A DNA stretch of 40,639 nucleotides. Origin: Sulfolobaceae archaeon (GTDB taxonomy: Archaea > Thermoproteota > Thermoprotei_A > Sulfolobales > Sulfolobaceae). Every line of letters starts with the position of its first letter. The first letter of the stretch is position 1. This document shows positions 26,472 through 34,963 of this stretch, one piece after another. The translations under genes were made by a program, and so were the position numbers. Under the pieces are notes generated by a model, which had not been told where the DNA came from, searched no databases, and worked only from the letters and a program-made list of their open reading frames with translations. The stretch spans positions 1 to 40,639 of the forward strand of contig JAPYVG010000015.1 in assembly GCA_028277025.1 (NCBI GenBank), in the 5' to 3' direction.

Positions 26472-27266
26472 AGATATTAAGATAGCACTTAGGAGAATTA
26501 TTGAAGCGCCAAGAAACTGTAATGGTGTTAAAAACTGATGAAGAAAAATCATCGCAAAAATTATAGTAAATACTGGTTCAAGTGAAGTTATTACAGACGC
26601 TATAATTGAATCGGTATTCCTCATCCCTCTATAAAAGAAGTAATAAGCTAAGAATGTCGCAACCAAACCCAAGTAAAACCCACTCCACAAAGAAGACAAA
26701 GTAACAGCTGGATTATATAGTATCATTAAGAAAAAAGCTATTGGAAGGCTCCAAATCGACTGAGAAGCTATTATCTCATCATCCTTAAACTCCTTTTGCA
26801 TATAACGTGAATAAACTATTAATAAAGCATATGTCAACCCAGACATTAGACCCCAAAGAATATCGCTGAGTATAATATTGGTTAAATAGAGTAAATAAAC
26901 TCCTATAATAACTAGAATAGACGAGGCTACTTTTCTTATAGTCACTTTATCATTCGTAAATTTTGATAAAACTAAAACCCACGCAGGGGCTGTATATAAA
27001 AAAATAGCAGAAAGAGAAGCACCTAGGATAGAGACTGTAAATACATAAGTTTCATAAAATGTCACTGCAATTATTCCCATGAGAACCGCCTTAAGCTTAC
27101 CAATTCTTTTTATGAAAGGGAGTGAGAGAATTGACGCTGTAAAAGACCTAAAGAATATCATTTGGAAAACGCTCCCTCCTTCGTTCAATCCCACTTGCAC
27201 AGCAATACCAATACTACCCCACAACGCTGCTGCGATAACTAAATCCAGTATTCCCCTCTTCAGCAT
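26466..27266 (-). CDS. DMT-superfamily (EamA) transporter
   Basis: A 266-residue membrane protein with about ten helices in two EamA repeats: LVIAAALWGSIGIAVQVGLN and FFRSFTASILSLP in the first, DILWGLMSGLTYALLIVYSR at the start of the second, and the closing SLEPVFTIIFAMIFLHQFLT, typical of the family. The cargo is unknown. The start is ATG 27266. It is divergent from the small membrane operon at 27306 and its stop overlaps the MFS gene. It is not a close copy of the DMT protein at 19114. Confidence 0.88.
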   Translation of the reverse strand: MLKRGILDLVIAAALWGSIGIAVQVGLNEGGSVFQMIFFRSFTASILSLPFIKRIGKLKAVLMGIIAVTFYETYVFTVSILGASLSAIFLYTAPAWVLVLSKFTNDKVTIRKVASSILVIIGVYLLYLTNIILSDILWGLMSGLTYALLIVYSRYMQKEFKDDEIIASQSIWSLPIAFFLMILYNPAVTLSSLWSGFYLGLVATFLAYYFFYRGMRNTDSIIASVITSLEPVFTIIFAMIFLHQFLTPLQFLGASIILLSAILISL

Positions 27267-27305
27267 TCGGAAATTTATTTTAAACTAAAGTAATATAATT
27301 ACCGT

Positions 27306-27701
27306 ATGAATTTGGGTAAAGTAATCGGAACAATAGCTGCCGTACTGTTTATAATACTTTATTTGTCAACAATTCAACACTACATTACTGATGGAATTTC
27401 CCAATTAAACTCCTTTAATAACTTATCTTCAGTGAATTTTGCAATAGTTTATTCTAACACTTCTGAACTGGTTATAAAGGCGAATAATCCTCTTCAAGTT
27501 CCAATTTATATTTGTAATGTATCCGGACAATATATTTATTTACCTTCACCAGTAAAAATACCACCCTTAAGCTCTTCTAACATCACTCTGAGAATAACCA
27601 ATTACAGTAATTTATACAACAACATAAAGGGAAATAAGGAGACAATAAGTGTAACAGTAAGGATCGAGAACACTACAATAGTTAAGGTGGTGAACATTTG
27701 A
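27306..27701 (+). CDS. Membrane-anchored extracytoplasmic protein, hypothetical
   Basis: A 131-residue protein with an N-terminal hydrophobic anchor (about residues 5-25) and an exported, beta-rich remainder with several N-x-S/T sites. The region SELVIKANNPLQVPIYICNV is followed by PPLSSSNITLRI, which resembles LEA-14/immunoglobulin-like beta sandwiches, but no family can be named. The start is ATG 27306, about 25 bases after a TATA-like ATTTTAAAC. It overlaps the next gene by 4 bases (ATGA), so the two are translationally coupled. Confidence 0.65.
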   Translation: MNLGKVIGTIAAVLFIILYLSTIQHYITDGISQLNSFNNLSSVNFAIVYSNTSELVIKANNPLQVPIYICNVSGQYIYLPSPVKIPPLSSSNITLRITNYSNLYNNIKGNKETISVTVRIENTTIVKVVNI

Positions 27702-28222
27702 TGAATACCAAAAACCTGGCTTTAACAACCTATTACCTTTATTCCCTTATAATAACGCTAATACCCTTACCATGGTGGTACTATAATGTAGGAGGGATCT
27801 TCATAATTTACGACTCACCCTTCCAAATTTCAATGATACTTTTGGGGGAGAACCTAATACTCGGATATATCCTTAATATTATCTTCAATGCCATAAGAAT
27901 TTATGTTGCAGTGAATTTAGGGTACTCCTTACTCCTTCTGCTATTAAGAAAGGAGGTTACTAAATACACCACTATGGTATGGTTACCAGTCTTTTACCTA
28001 ATAGATCCAGTGGTGATTTATCTAGTAATTAAGTATTTAGTCCAGGCTGTAACTGGCATATCCTTTAACTACCCATTCTTTATAATAGGTAGTGAAATCA
28101 TAAATACGAATTATCAAGGGTACAATTTATCCCTTCTCATACAGTCCTATCCAACAATCCTTTATTGGTTTACTCTAGTTTGTACAATACTTTATGTTGT
28201 TTACTTATTGTTAAAGAAGTAA
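27698..28222 (+). CDS. Polytopic membrane protein, hypothetical
   Basis: A 174-residue protein with four hydrophobic segments (roughly residues 8-25, 42-75, 87-115 and 148-170). The outer loops contain aromatic residues and few charges; the C terminus is LLLKK. No transporter or enzyme motif was found. Its start overlaps the upstream anchored protein, so the pair probably forms one membrane complex. Its last 22 bases overlap the convergent double-HTH regulator gene. Confidence 0.65.
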   Translation: MMNTKNLALTTYYLYSLIITLIPLPWWYYNVGGIFIIYDSPFQISMILLGENLILGYILNIIFNAIRIYVAVNLGYSLLLLLLRKEVTKYTTMVWLPVFYLIDPVVIYLVIKYLVQAVTGISFNYPFFIIGSEIINTNYQGYNLSLLIQSYPTILYWFTLVCTILYVVYLLLKK

Positions 28223-28998
28223 GGCATGAAAATCTCATAATCATAAATTATCATAACGTCAGCGTTTTTATCGGCAAAGTTCCTCACACTATCAATGTAT
28301 TTCTTAGCTCTCTCAAAAGAAAATTCTATGCATACGAGTATGCCAGAATCCCCGTCAGTTATTTCTAAGATCTTACAGCTTTCTAATATTTTTCTCACAT
28401 CTTTAACATTCCTTGTGAACATCGAAAACATAACTAGATCCGAATTCTTCAAGTTCACAATTGGTAATAATTTCACATATCCCTTCTTAAATAATGTTTC
28501 CAGCCTCTTGCTGACTAATCGTTGAGGTAAACCAGTCTCTTGTACTATATCTGAGATTTGGGCTTTAGGATTTTTAACTAACTGACTTACTATTTTAAAG
28601 TCGTAATCTTTAGGCTGAACAGGTTCTTGTTTAGGGAAATATTTCATAAAAGGTTCTCCTAAGATTTTGCTCATTCTATACATTTTATCTTCTATGTCAT
28701 GAAAGGAATTACCTTCAACCCCGTAAACGTTAAGCCATTCTAGGCATTTAAACTTAAAAAATACTCCTTCCCCGTAAAAGTCATAATAATTTTTAAACGC
28801 AACAAAACCGAAATATTTGCCATAAAAATTGGGGTTTACTAAGACCGTATATCCTAGAAATATACCATCTTCTTGAAGCTTTTTAATCCTATAATTAAGG
28901 GAAGGAGGGGATAAACCTAACTCTTTTGCAATATCCCTTTGAGATATATCTGGGTTTTTGAATATGTATAAGAGTATTTGCTTGTCTATCTCGTCCAT
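28201..28998 (-). CDS. Double-HTH Lrp/AsnC-type regulator, downstream paralog
   Basis: A 265-residue protein built as two Lrp-like units in tandem. An N-terminal HTH (residues 1-48, MDEIDKQILLYIFKNPDISQ, with the recognition helix in SPPSLNYRIKKL) is followed by an alpha/beta domain. A second HTH (about 130-182, with LPQRLVSKRLETLFKKGYV) is followed by another alpha/beta domain. Usual Lrp proteins have about 150 residues and a single unit. The gene follows its paralog by 11 bases on the same strand. Both may act as one regulator of the neighbouring membrane genes. Archaeal siroheme decarboxylases also have an Lrp-like fold and are an alternative, though no haem pathway gene is near. Confidence 0.75.
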   Translation of the reverse strand: MDEIDKQILLYIFKNPDISQRDIAKELGLSPPSLNYRIKKLQEDGIFLGYTVLVNPNFYGKYFGFVAFKNYYDFYGEGVFFKFKCLEWLNVYGVEGNSFHDIEDKMYRMSKILGEPFMKYFPKQEPVQPKDYDFKIVSQLVKNPKAQISDIVQETGLPQRLVSKRLETLFKKGYVKLLPIVNLKNSDLVMFSMFTRNVKDVRKILESCKILEITDGDSGILVCIEFSFERAKKYIDSVRNFADKNADVMIIYDYEIFMPYFFNNK

Positions 28999-29009
28999 TA
29001 AAATATCAT

Positions 29010-29843
29010 TTACTTACTCCTTATTATAGCTTTATTTTCAATATCCTCCAAATTCTTTAATGCGATATCAGTTCTTATTGAATAGTCCACAGTAATCATA
29101 ATTTGTGAATTTTGATCAATTTCCCTAGCAAATTTTAAATGTTTTTCAGCATTACCCATACTTTCTGTTGCACAAAGTACTACACCTTTATCACCTTCTT
29201 TGAATTCAAGGAATTTACAACTGTCTAAGAAATTCATTTTTGAGATAATCTCAGAGAAAATTCCAAAAACTACTATATCTGCTTTATATAAGTCAATTAA
29301 AGGTAAAACTCTAACTAAATTCCTAGACTCTAAGGCGTTTATCCTCCTTTGGATAGTCTTTGTGGGTAAACCGGTTTCCTTAGAAATTTCAGCAGTTTCG
29401 GCCCTCGGGTTTTTAGCTAAAGCTTTAATTATTTCTATATCTACTCCCGAGGGCTTAAATGGGGTTTGCGAGATTGGTAAATAAACCATAGTAGGCTCTC
29501 CTAACTCTTTACTCATCAAATCTATCTTATCTTCCAAGTCATTTATTGAATTCCCCGTTATTGTATAAACATTTACCTCCTCTAAGCACTTAACTTTTAC
29601 CGTTATAAAATCATAATCCACCTCTTTATAGTTCTTAAATGAGACTGTAGCATAATATTTGTTATAAAGATTTGGGTTTACTGATAATGTAAATCCTTTT
29701 ATAATCCCATCATTTAAAAGTTTGTTAAACCTATAATTCAGAGAAGTAGCTGAAAGATTCAACATTTCAGCTAACTTCCTTTGAGAAATTCTCCCATCTT
29801 TAAATAACGTTACTAGTATCTTCTTATCAATTAAATCCATCAT
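29010..29843 (-). CDS. Double-HTH Lrp/AsnC-type regulator, upstream paralog
   Basis: A 277-residue paralog of the next gene with the same four-part order: HTH (about residues 2-50, LIDKKILVTLFKDGRISQRK and SATSLNYRFNKL), alpha/beta domain, second HTH (about 133-185, including GLPTKTIQRRINALESRNLV) and alpha/beta domain. Shared stretches such as NPNLYNKYYATVSFKNY (NPNFYGKYFGFVAFKNY in the other) and GEPTMVYLP show tandem duplication. Two ATG codons in a row open the frame. The second HTH has the more basic recognition helix. A ligand pocket for amino acids is the family precedent; none is assigned. Confidence 0.75.
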   Translation of the reverse strand: MMDLIDKKILVTLFKDGRISQRKLAEMLNLSATSLNYRFNKLLNDGIIKGFTLSVNPNLYNKYYATVSFKNYKEVDYDFITVKVKCLEEVNVYTITGNSINDLEDKIDLMSKELGEPTMVYLPISQTPFKPSGVDIEIIKALAKNPRAETAEISKETGLPTKTIQRRINALESRNLVRVLPLIDLYKADIVVFGIFSEIISKMNFLDSCKFLEFKEGDKGVVLCATESMGNAEKHLKFAREIDQNSQIMITVDYSIRTDIALKNLEDIENKAIIRSK

Positions 29844-29888
29844 ATAAGATAATGCTTACAGCATTTATATTCTTTTACTCAAATCTCT

Positions 29889-30128
29889 CTAACGGTTTGA
29901 ATTTAACTTTTTACCCCTTTTTAACAACTTGTCCCTTATTAAGAAAAATGACATAATAGTAAGGAGTATAGAACCAATAACAGTTAACGGTAAAAGATTT
30001 ATAGCAACTCCTACCATAACCATAGCAATCGCTAATTGTAAAGCGCCATACTTAACCATAGTCTTAAAAGTCTCGCAAACCATATGAATTTTTACAACTT
30101 CTACCTTTTTTAACTTTTCATAAAACAT
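29889..30128 (-). CDS. Small two-helix membrane protein overlapping XPB gene
   Basis: A 79-residue protein with a charged N terminus (EKLKKVEVVKIHM), two hydrophobic helices (about 28-45 and 48-65) and a basic tail (RDKLLKRGKKLN). Its ATG at 30128 lies inside the end of the XPB helicase gene (11-base overlap), so it is translated from the same message. No family was recognised. Why a membrane protein should be coupled to a DNA helicase is unclear. Confidence 0.6.
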   Translation of the reverse strand: MFYEKLKKVEVVKIHMVCETFKTMVKYGALQLAIAMVMVGVAINLLPLTVIGSILLTIMSFFLIRDKLLKRGKKLNSNR

Positions 30129-31443
30129 TTCTACGCTTACTTAACCTATAATCCGCCGAACCCTTAGTAATAATTTCTATAAGCAAAGCCTTCTTATCTT
30201 TACCCCTCAAGATTCTACCTAAACGCTGTAGATACTGCCTTTTAGTACCGTAACCACCTAAAACTATAGCAACACTCGCATCTGGTACGTCTACTCCCTC
30301 GTCAAACACAGTCGAGGCTACAATAACCCTATAGATATCTTCCTTAAACTTCTGTAATATTTCTTTTCTCTCATCCTTATCGGTCTTGTAGGTCACAACT
30401 GGAATTAAAAACTCTTTACTCACATCATATGCGAGCTGAGTGTCCCTAGTGAAAATAAGTACCTTCTCGTCTTTAAACTCCCTTAACAACTCCCTTAATT
30501 TCTCAATCTTTGCTCTAGAATTAACTGCAATTCTTAAGGACTCGTGCCACGCTAATAGTGCTTCCCTAGCTTCCTTATCCCTTACTGCTAACTTGACCAA
30601 ATTATGGAAATCATCTAAACTTTTAAGAGAAAGCCCACGAGAATCTAAGAAATCCTTAAGCTTCTTCCTAAGCTCCTTATACTTCTCCTTTTCCTCATCT
30701 GTCATCCTAACGTAAATTCTCTTAATTTCGAAATCCGCAATATATTTTCCAGCTAATTCTTTAACACCTTTCTGGTAAACTATCGGCCCTACAAGGTCTG
30801 GATATAACGAATGCCTCCCGTCATCTCTTTCGGGTGTAGCGGTAAGCCCTAACCTATATGGGGAAGCGAACAATTTAGCCATTAATGAATAGCCCTCAGA
30901 GGGTAAGTGGTGTACCTCATCGAAAACTAATAAAAGGAACTTATTACCTAATTCCTCAGCCCTAGTATAAGCCGAATCGTAAGTAATTACGGTAATCCCC
31001 TTTAAAGAGTCCTCACCACCTCCTATCATTCCTACTTCAGCCCTTAACTTAGCCCTTACAGCCTCAGCCCACTGGTTCATTAAATCAATTGTGGGGACAA
31101 CAATTAAAGTTGGGACTTTAAGTAAGGAAATTATTTTTAGTGCGACGAGCGTTTTCCCACTACCCGTTGGTAAGACTACTACTCCCCTCTTCCCGTTCTT
31201 AAGCCACGCCCTTACAGCCTCTTCTTGGTAATCCCTCAATTCTATATTCTCTTCTATTAGGGGGAAAGGTAGTGTGTCAAAGACGTGTTCTTTAACTTGA
31301 ACTCCTTCATTAATAAAGTAGCTTTTAATTTCTCTATATTTATACGCAAAGGTAACGTAAGTTTTTAACTCTTCCGACCACTTCATCCCGGGTGCATATG
31401 TGTCGGATAGTAGCAATCCTTTATAATACCTAAGCTCAACCAA
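30118..31443 (-). CDS. xpb: XPB/Rad25-type DNA helicase
   Basis: A 441-residue SF2 helicase. Visible in order: the damage-recognition-like N-terminal region, the Q-type segment LRDYQEEAV, Walker A PTGSGKT (GSGKT at residues 94-98), DEVHH (about 172), the TAT motif with the XPB-specific acidic loop ATPERDDG (R-E-D region), a thumb-like helical insert, and QRLGRILRG (motif VI). XPB unwinds or melts DNA in repair and, in eukaryotes, at promoters. In archaea it works with Bax1, encoded divergently 32 bases away. The start appears to be TTG 31443-31441; an ATG just upstream is in a different frame. The short shared gap contains TATA-like sequences for both directions. Confidence 0.93.
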   Translation of the reverse strand: MVELRYYKGLLLSDTYAPGMKWSEELKTYVTFAYKYREIKSYFINEGVQVKEHVFDTLPFPLIEENIELRDYQEEAVRAWLKNGKRGVVVLPTGSGKTLVALKIISLLKVPTLIVVPTIDLMNQWAEAVRAKLRAEVGMIGGGEDSLKGITVITYDSAYTRAEELGNKFLLLVFDEVHHLPSEGYSLMAKLFASPYRLGLTATPERDDGRHSLYPDLVGPIVYQKGVKELAGKYIADFEIKRIYVRMTDEEKEKYKELRKKLKDFLDSRGLSLKSLDDFHNLVKLAVRDKEAREALLAWHESLRIAVNSRAKIEKLRELLREFKDEKVLIFTRDTQLAYDVSKEFLIPVVTYKTDKDERKEILQKFKEDIYRVIVASTVFDEGVDVPDASVAIVLGGYGTKRQYLQRLGRILRGKDKKALLIEIITKGSADYRLSKRRNVL

Positions 31444-31447
31444 ATCA

Positions 31448-31456
31448 TTTATATTA
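31448..31456. promoter_or_regulatory. TATA-like element between xpb and bax1
   Basis: TTTATATTA lies about 25 bases before GTG 31476 of bax1, giving a leaderless start there. Read the other way, the adjacent AT-rich run (to about 31470) is the only sequence available for xpb, whose TTG lies at 31443. The whole intergenic space is 32 bases, so the two promoters must overlap and probably exclude or balance one another. Confidence 0.5.
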
Positions 31457-31475
31457 TACTAGATAAAGATTAAAT

Positions 31476-32921
31476 GTGTTACAGTGGAGCCTAGCCAGGT
31501 TTAAAATAGCGAAAAACGAGATAATCCCTTTATTCACCAACGACGTAGAATTGGCAAAGGAATTAATGAGCTTTTTAAAAGTAGGAGAGAAAATAGGAGA
31601 GATTAAGGATGAGATCAAATATCTCGAAAAAATCTATGACTACAAGCTGGTTAGGGGATTATTTACTTTATTGATTAGGGCATCAAAACTGGAGGAATCT
31701 TCCCCTATTGAACCCATAATCTTAAGAAGGGCTTTGTTTGAAAAAGGGCCCGTATTAGATGAGGAGGAAAGAGAAAAAATCATAGAAGAGGTAAGGAAAA
31801 AATATGGTGTTGATCCTATAAAGTTCATGTTCTCTGACTTAGATGAGGAAAGGAAAATTGTGGAATTACCTCAAATAACTGCTGAGGACTTAATTAAGTG
31901 GTATAACCTATCTCTTTTACAAACTCTTCTTTTCAAAGCCTACAAGCTCTCAATTTACGTATCCTCTAATTGGAAGGAGATTATTAAGAGGGCTAAATGG
32001 TTAGGGTTAATGTACTTTGCATACGAAAAGCCCTTAAGAATAGACTTTATTGGGCCAGCTACATTAGTGAAAATGAATGAAAAATACGGTAGGAATTTTG
32101 CTGTACTTTTACCGTATATAGTCTCATCAGAGAACTGGAAAATTGAGGCGGAAATAGTTTTAGGAAAAAAGAAGAAGAGAATTTATAAACTGACAGTAGA
32201 AAATTATCGCAATCTTAAAGCCATTAATATTGAAACAGATAGATTTGATAGTTCTGTTGAGGAAAAGTTTTATACAGATTTTACTTCGGTTGTAAAGGAC
32301 TGGAAAATTATTAGAGAACCCGAACCTTTAGTAGTAGGGAATAGACTTTTCATACCGGATTTCCTAGTTGAAAAGGGAAAATTAAAGGTTTACATAGAGA
32401 TAGTTGGGTTCTGGACAAAAGAGTATATAAGGGAAAAAATAGAGAAATTAAAAGGAATAAAGGAACCGATTTTAGTCTTATTAAACGAGGAATTGTCTAT
32501 TGGTGATTTCTCATCTTTTAACGTGATCAAATTTAGGAGAAAAGTGAATGTGGGAGAAGTATATAAATGGTTAAAAAACATAGAAGAGAAAGAGTATTCA
32601 ACTATGAAAATTGATTATACAATAGATAGTGGTAGAAACGTAGTTAGTATTAAAGAAATAGCTGAAAAATACTCTCTCCCTAGTGAATTAATAAGGAAAA
32701 ATCTTAAAGAAATACCAGGGTACGTATTTATTAAAAACTATTATGTTAGGGAAGATTTTTTAGAGAAGTTAAAGGAAATAGATTTTAGCGGTAAAAAAGT
32801 TTCTGAGTTAAGATCCCAATATGGCGACTTTATTGTTGAAGTCCTGGATTATTTAGGTTATAAATTAATATGGAAAGGAGTTACAGATGCAATAGTAGTA
32901 AAAAATGGAGTTAAGAAATGA
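31476..32921 (+). CDS. bax1: Bax1, nuclease partner of XPB
   Basis: A 481-residue DUF790-family protein. The N terminus SLARFKIAKNEIIPLF is typical. A PD-(D/E)xK-type nuclease site is visible: IPDF (Asp295) followed by VYIEIVGFW (Glu308) and TKEYIREKIEKL with the basic helix. A C-terminal winged-helix-like section (about 390-480) follows. In Sulfolobales Bax1 binds XPB and cuts DNA junctions next to bubbles that XPB opens, so the pair resembles a nucleotide-excision repair module. The start is GTG 31476; no ATG in frame is nearby. It overlaps the next gene by 17 bases. Confidence 0.93.
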   Translation: MLQWSLARFKIAKNEIIPLFTNDVELAKELMSFLKVGEKIGEIKDEIKYLEKIYDYKLVRGLFTLLIRASKLEESSPIEPIILRRALFEKGPVLDEEEREKIIEEVRKKYGVDPIKFMFSDLDEERKIVELPQITAEDLIKWYNLSLLQTLLFKAYKLSIYVSSNWKEIIKRAKWLGLMYFAYEKPLRIDFIGPATLVKMNEKYGRNFAVLLPYIVSSENWKIEAEIVLGKKKKRIYKLTVENYRNLKAINIETDRFDSSVEEKFYTDFTSVVKDWKIIREPEPLVVGNRLFIPDFLVEKGKLKVYIEIVGFWTKEYIREKIEKLKGIKEPILVLLNEELSIGDFSSFNVIKFRRKVNVGEVYKWLKNIEEKEYSTMKIDYTIDSGRNVVSIKEIAEKYSLPSELIRKNLKEIPGYVFIKNYYVREDFLEKLKEIDFSGKKVSELRSQYGDFIVEVLDYLGYKLIWKGVTDAIVVKNGVKK

Positions 32922-33270
32922 TGGAAAAACGTTAATGTTAATAAACCTCTTCTTAAAATTACGAGAGAGGCTTGGTGATAACTTAATAAAAGTTTCCTAT
33001 GAAGAGGACGGGAAAATTATTGTTTATACAAGGGAAAAAGTTGAGGTAGAAGGAGTAGAAGTAAAAGACTTAAAAAGTTACGTAGAAGACGCTTTTAAAG
33101 TTCGTGGAGTCGATAAGGTTGAAGTAGAACTTGATAAGGAAAAAACATTAGTAAAAGTCTTTATTTCCTCAGTTTACCCAGAACTTTATGAGAATCTCTA
33201 CGTAATTTTATATGAGGTTAAAAAGGAATTTGGGATAGATATTGATTTGAAAACGATAGAACTCACATAA
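32905..33270 (+). CDS. Hypothetical protein coupled to bax1
   Basis: A 121-residue soluble alpha/beta protein: an N-terminal helix (KTLMLINLFLKLRERL), strands rich in V and E (IKVSYEEDGKIIVYT, VEVEGVEVKDL), and C-terminal helix and strands. It is strongly charged, with no Cys and no catalytic pattern I recognise. Its ATG lies within the last codons of bax1, so it is cotranslated and may modulate the XPB-Bax1 machine. Its 3' end overlaps the convergent gene by 8 bases. Confidence 0.6.
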   Translation: MELRNDGKTLMLINLFLKLRERLGDNLIKVSYEEDGKIIVYTREKVEVEGVEVKDLKSYVEDAFKVRGVDKVEVELDKEKTLVKVFISSVYPELYENLYVILYEVKKEFGIDIDLKTIELT

Positions 33271-33805
33271 CTCCTCTTCCAGCCGATGACGGGGGGACTA
33301 TTACATTACTACAAGCCTCTTTTACGCCCTTCTTGCACGCTTCGTTAAGAAGTACTACAGCATCCCTCTCATTACCCACCCTCTTTAATGCCTGAGCTAT
33401 TATCAATAATAATTTACCATTAACCTCCTGGTTCTTTAAAGCGTCTTTAGCTATCTCTTCAAGCCTATCTCTCTTACCTTGCTTCGTTAGAATATCTAAG
33501 GCCAATTCAACGTACTTATTATCTGAATTGTTTATAATCCCGCACTCAACTACGTTCTTTAAGTTCTGGCACTTAGATAGGTCAAAGTACGAGCCGATTT
33601 GCTCTAATACGTCAAACATGTAACGGCAATCAATGCTCTCAATTACATTGCAGATTAACCAATTGTATTGCTCTTGCTGACCCTGTGATGATAATGAATT
33701 AACAACTTCTTTAACAATTTTAACACCCTCATCCAAATACCCTTGCAATAGAAACCTTTTTGCATCCATTAGCTTTTTTACAACGTCAGACTTAACAACA
33801 GTCAT
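33263..33805 (-). CDS. Helical-repeat (TPR/HEAT-like) protein
   Basis: A 180-residue all-helical protein with helix pairs in the TPR style: AKRFLLQGYLDEGVKIVKEV near the N terminus and LLIIAQALKRVGNERDAVVL plus LNEACKKGVKEAC near the C terminus. There are six cysteines, which is many for a protein of this size, and a flexible tail (PPSSAGRGVM). It is probably a scaffold or adaptor. It is the last gene of the leftward operon, starting 3 bases after the oxidoreductase stop. No specific family was recognised. Confidence 0.65.
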   Translation of the reverse strand: MTVVKSDVVKKLMDAKRFLLQGYLDEGVKIVKEVVNSLSSQGQQEQYNWLICNVIESIDCRYMFDVLEQIGSYFDLSKCQNLKNVVECGIINNSDNKYVELALDILTKQGKRDRLEEIAKDALKNQEVNGKLLLIIAQALKRVGNERDAVVLLNEACKKGVKEACSNVIVPPSSAGRGVM

Positions 33806-33808
33806 ATA

Positions 33809-34927
33809 TTATATTACGTTAATATCCCTTAAATTTCTTACATTAATATAGCGGGAGAGATAACCATAACTTTTAACCCTACCCAAAACTAAGTCAGCAG
33901 TCATCTTACCCATCGCCGGTGCAAAGCTCCAACCTAATCTACAAGCACCAGTGGAGAAAACTAAGTTTTCGTAACCCCCGATAATAGGAAAACCGTCTGG
34001 AGAACAAGGTCTATAGCCCATGGTCATATCATATACATAGCTTACCGAAACTAACTTACTTGCGAGATTTAAGAAGAACTCGGCCCTTGAAGAATCTTCA
34101 GAAAAATCAGCATCGAACCCCCCAGTTATCTTTATATGGTCACTGTTTTTCACTATTGCGACTCCCAACTCAGCGAGCACGGCGGGGTACTTGAGGAAAA
34201 CCTCACCCTTAACCCTATAACCATAACCCTTAAACGATGTTATAGGCAAACCGAAATTTGAATCCCATACTCCAGCGCTTAAAACTACCTTATCGAATTT
34301 TTCATCATCAACTTCTCCTTCTTTAGTCACCCTACTGACTTCCCTAATCGTAATCCTCGCATTATTTATTTCCTTAAAAATCCTATCTATGAACTTAAAA
34401 GTATCCACCTTAGAAAGTTCTGGGAAATAGATCCCTCCAGCAAAACCCTTAACTTCCATGACTTCAAATTTAGGACTAAACGGGTTCCTCTTTTCGTCCT
34501 CTATACCCTTTTCAAACTCCTCTTTATCCTCGTAAACCTCGAGTAACCCGCTCTCCTCGTAGTCAAAATCATTCTTCTCTTCAGCAAGTCTCTTATACTC
34601 TTTTAAGGAGAACTTAGCCATATACCTCATTATCTCCCAGGCCTCTTGGGGCGGTTCCCTATTAAGTTCAGAGAGTAAAGAGACTAGCCAGCTCTTATTA
34701 ACGCTCCTTACACTCGTTATGCCCTTACTCATATACTTTAACATCTTTACTATCATAGAAGTACTGTTTATCTTGTCAAATCTGTAAGGCTCGATAAGAC
34801 CAGCAGCGTGAACAGAACCGTTACCTAAAAAAGCCTTCTCAAAAACTGTTACTTCAACACCTTCTCTTAATAAGTAATATGCTGTAAATAATCCAACTAT
34901 TCCACCGCCAATTATTGCAACTCTCAT
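33809..34927 (-). CDS. FAD-dependent oxidoreductase, DAO family
   Basis: A 372-residue flavoprotein with the N-terminal Rossmann motif IGGGIVGLFTAYYLL (GGGxxG at residues 7-12), the adenine-binding VTVFEK, the middle KVVLSAGVWD typical of DAO proteins, and the C-terminal FAD loop GYRPCSPDGFPIIGGYENLV with TGACRLGWSFAPA. Members oxidise amines: D-amino acids, glycine, sarcosine, or modified tRNA bases in the MnmC branch. D-amino-acid dehydrogenase is the default reading; the substrate is not determined. ATG 34927 is 36 bases after the stop of the AW-repeat protein, so the genes are probably transcribed together. Confidence 0.88.
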   Translation of the reverse strand: MRVAIIGGGIVGLFTAYYLLREGVEVTVFEKAFLGNGSVHAAGLIEPYRFDKINSTSMIVKMLKYMSKGITSVRSVNKSWLVSLLSELNREPPQEAWEIMRYMAKFSLKEYKRLAEEKNDFDYEESGLLEVYEDKEEFEKGIEDEKRNPFSPKFEVMEVKGFAGGIYFPELSKVDTFKFIDRIFKEINNARITIREVSRVTKEGEVDDEKFDKVVLSAGVWDSNFGLPITSFKGYGYRVKGEVFLKYPAVLAELGVAIVKNSDHIKITGGFDADFSEDSSRAEFFLNLASKLVSVSYVYDMTMGYRPCSPDGFPIIGGYENLVFSTGACRLGWSFAPAMGKMTADLVLGRVKSYGYLSRYINVRNLRDINVI

Positions 34928-34963
34928 AACTTTAAAGAGACCGAACTAAAAGAAAAAGCTTAT

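Noticed and set aside
27175..27200. GTTCAATCCCAC resembling a tRNA T-arm
   Set aside because: It lies inside the DMT transporter gene and no acceptor, D or anticodon arms surround it.
30440..30715. Plus-strand Ser/Leu-rich frame within xpb
   Set aside because: It lies wholly inside the helicase gene, whose motifs are intact; its composition is typical of an antisense shadow.
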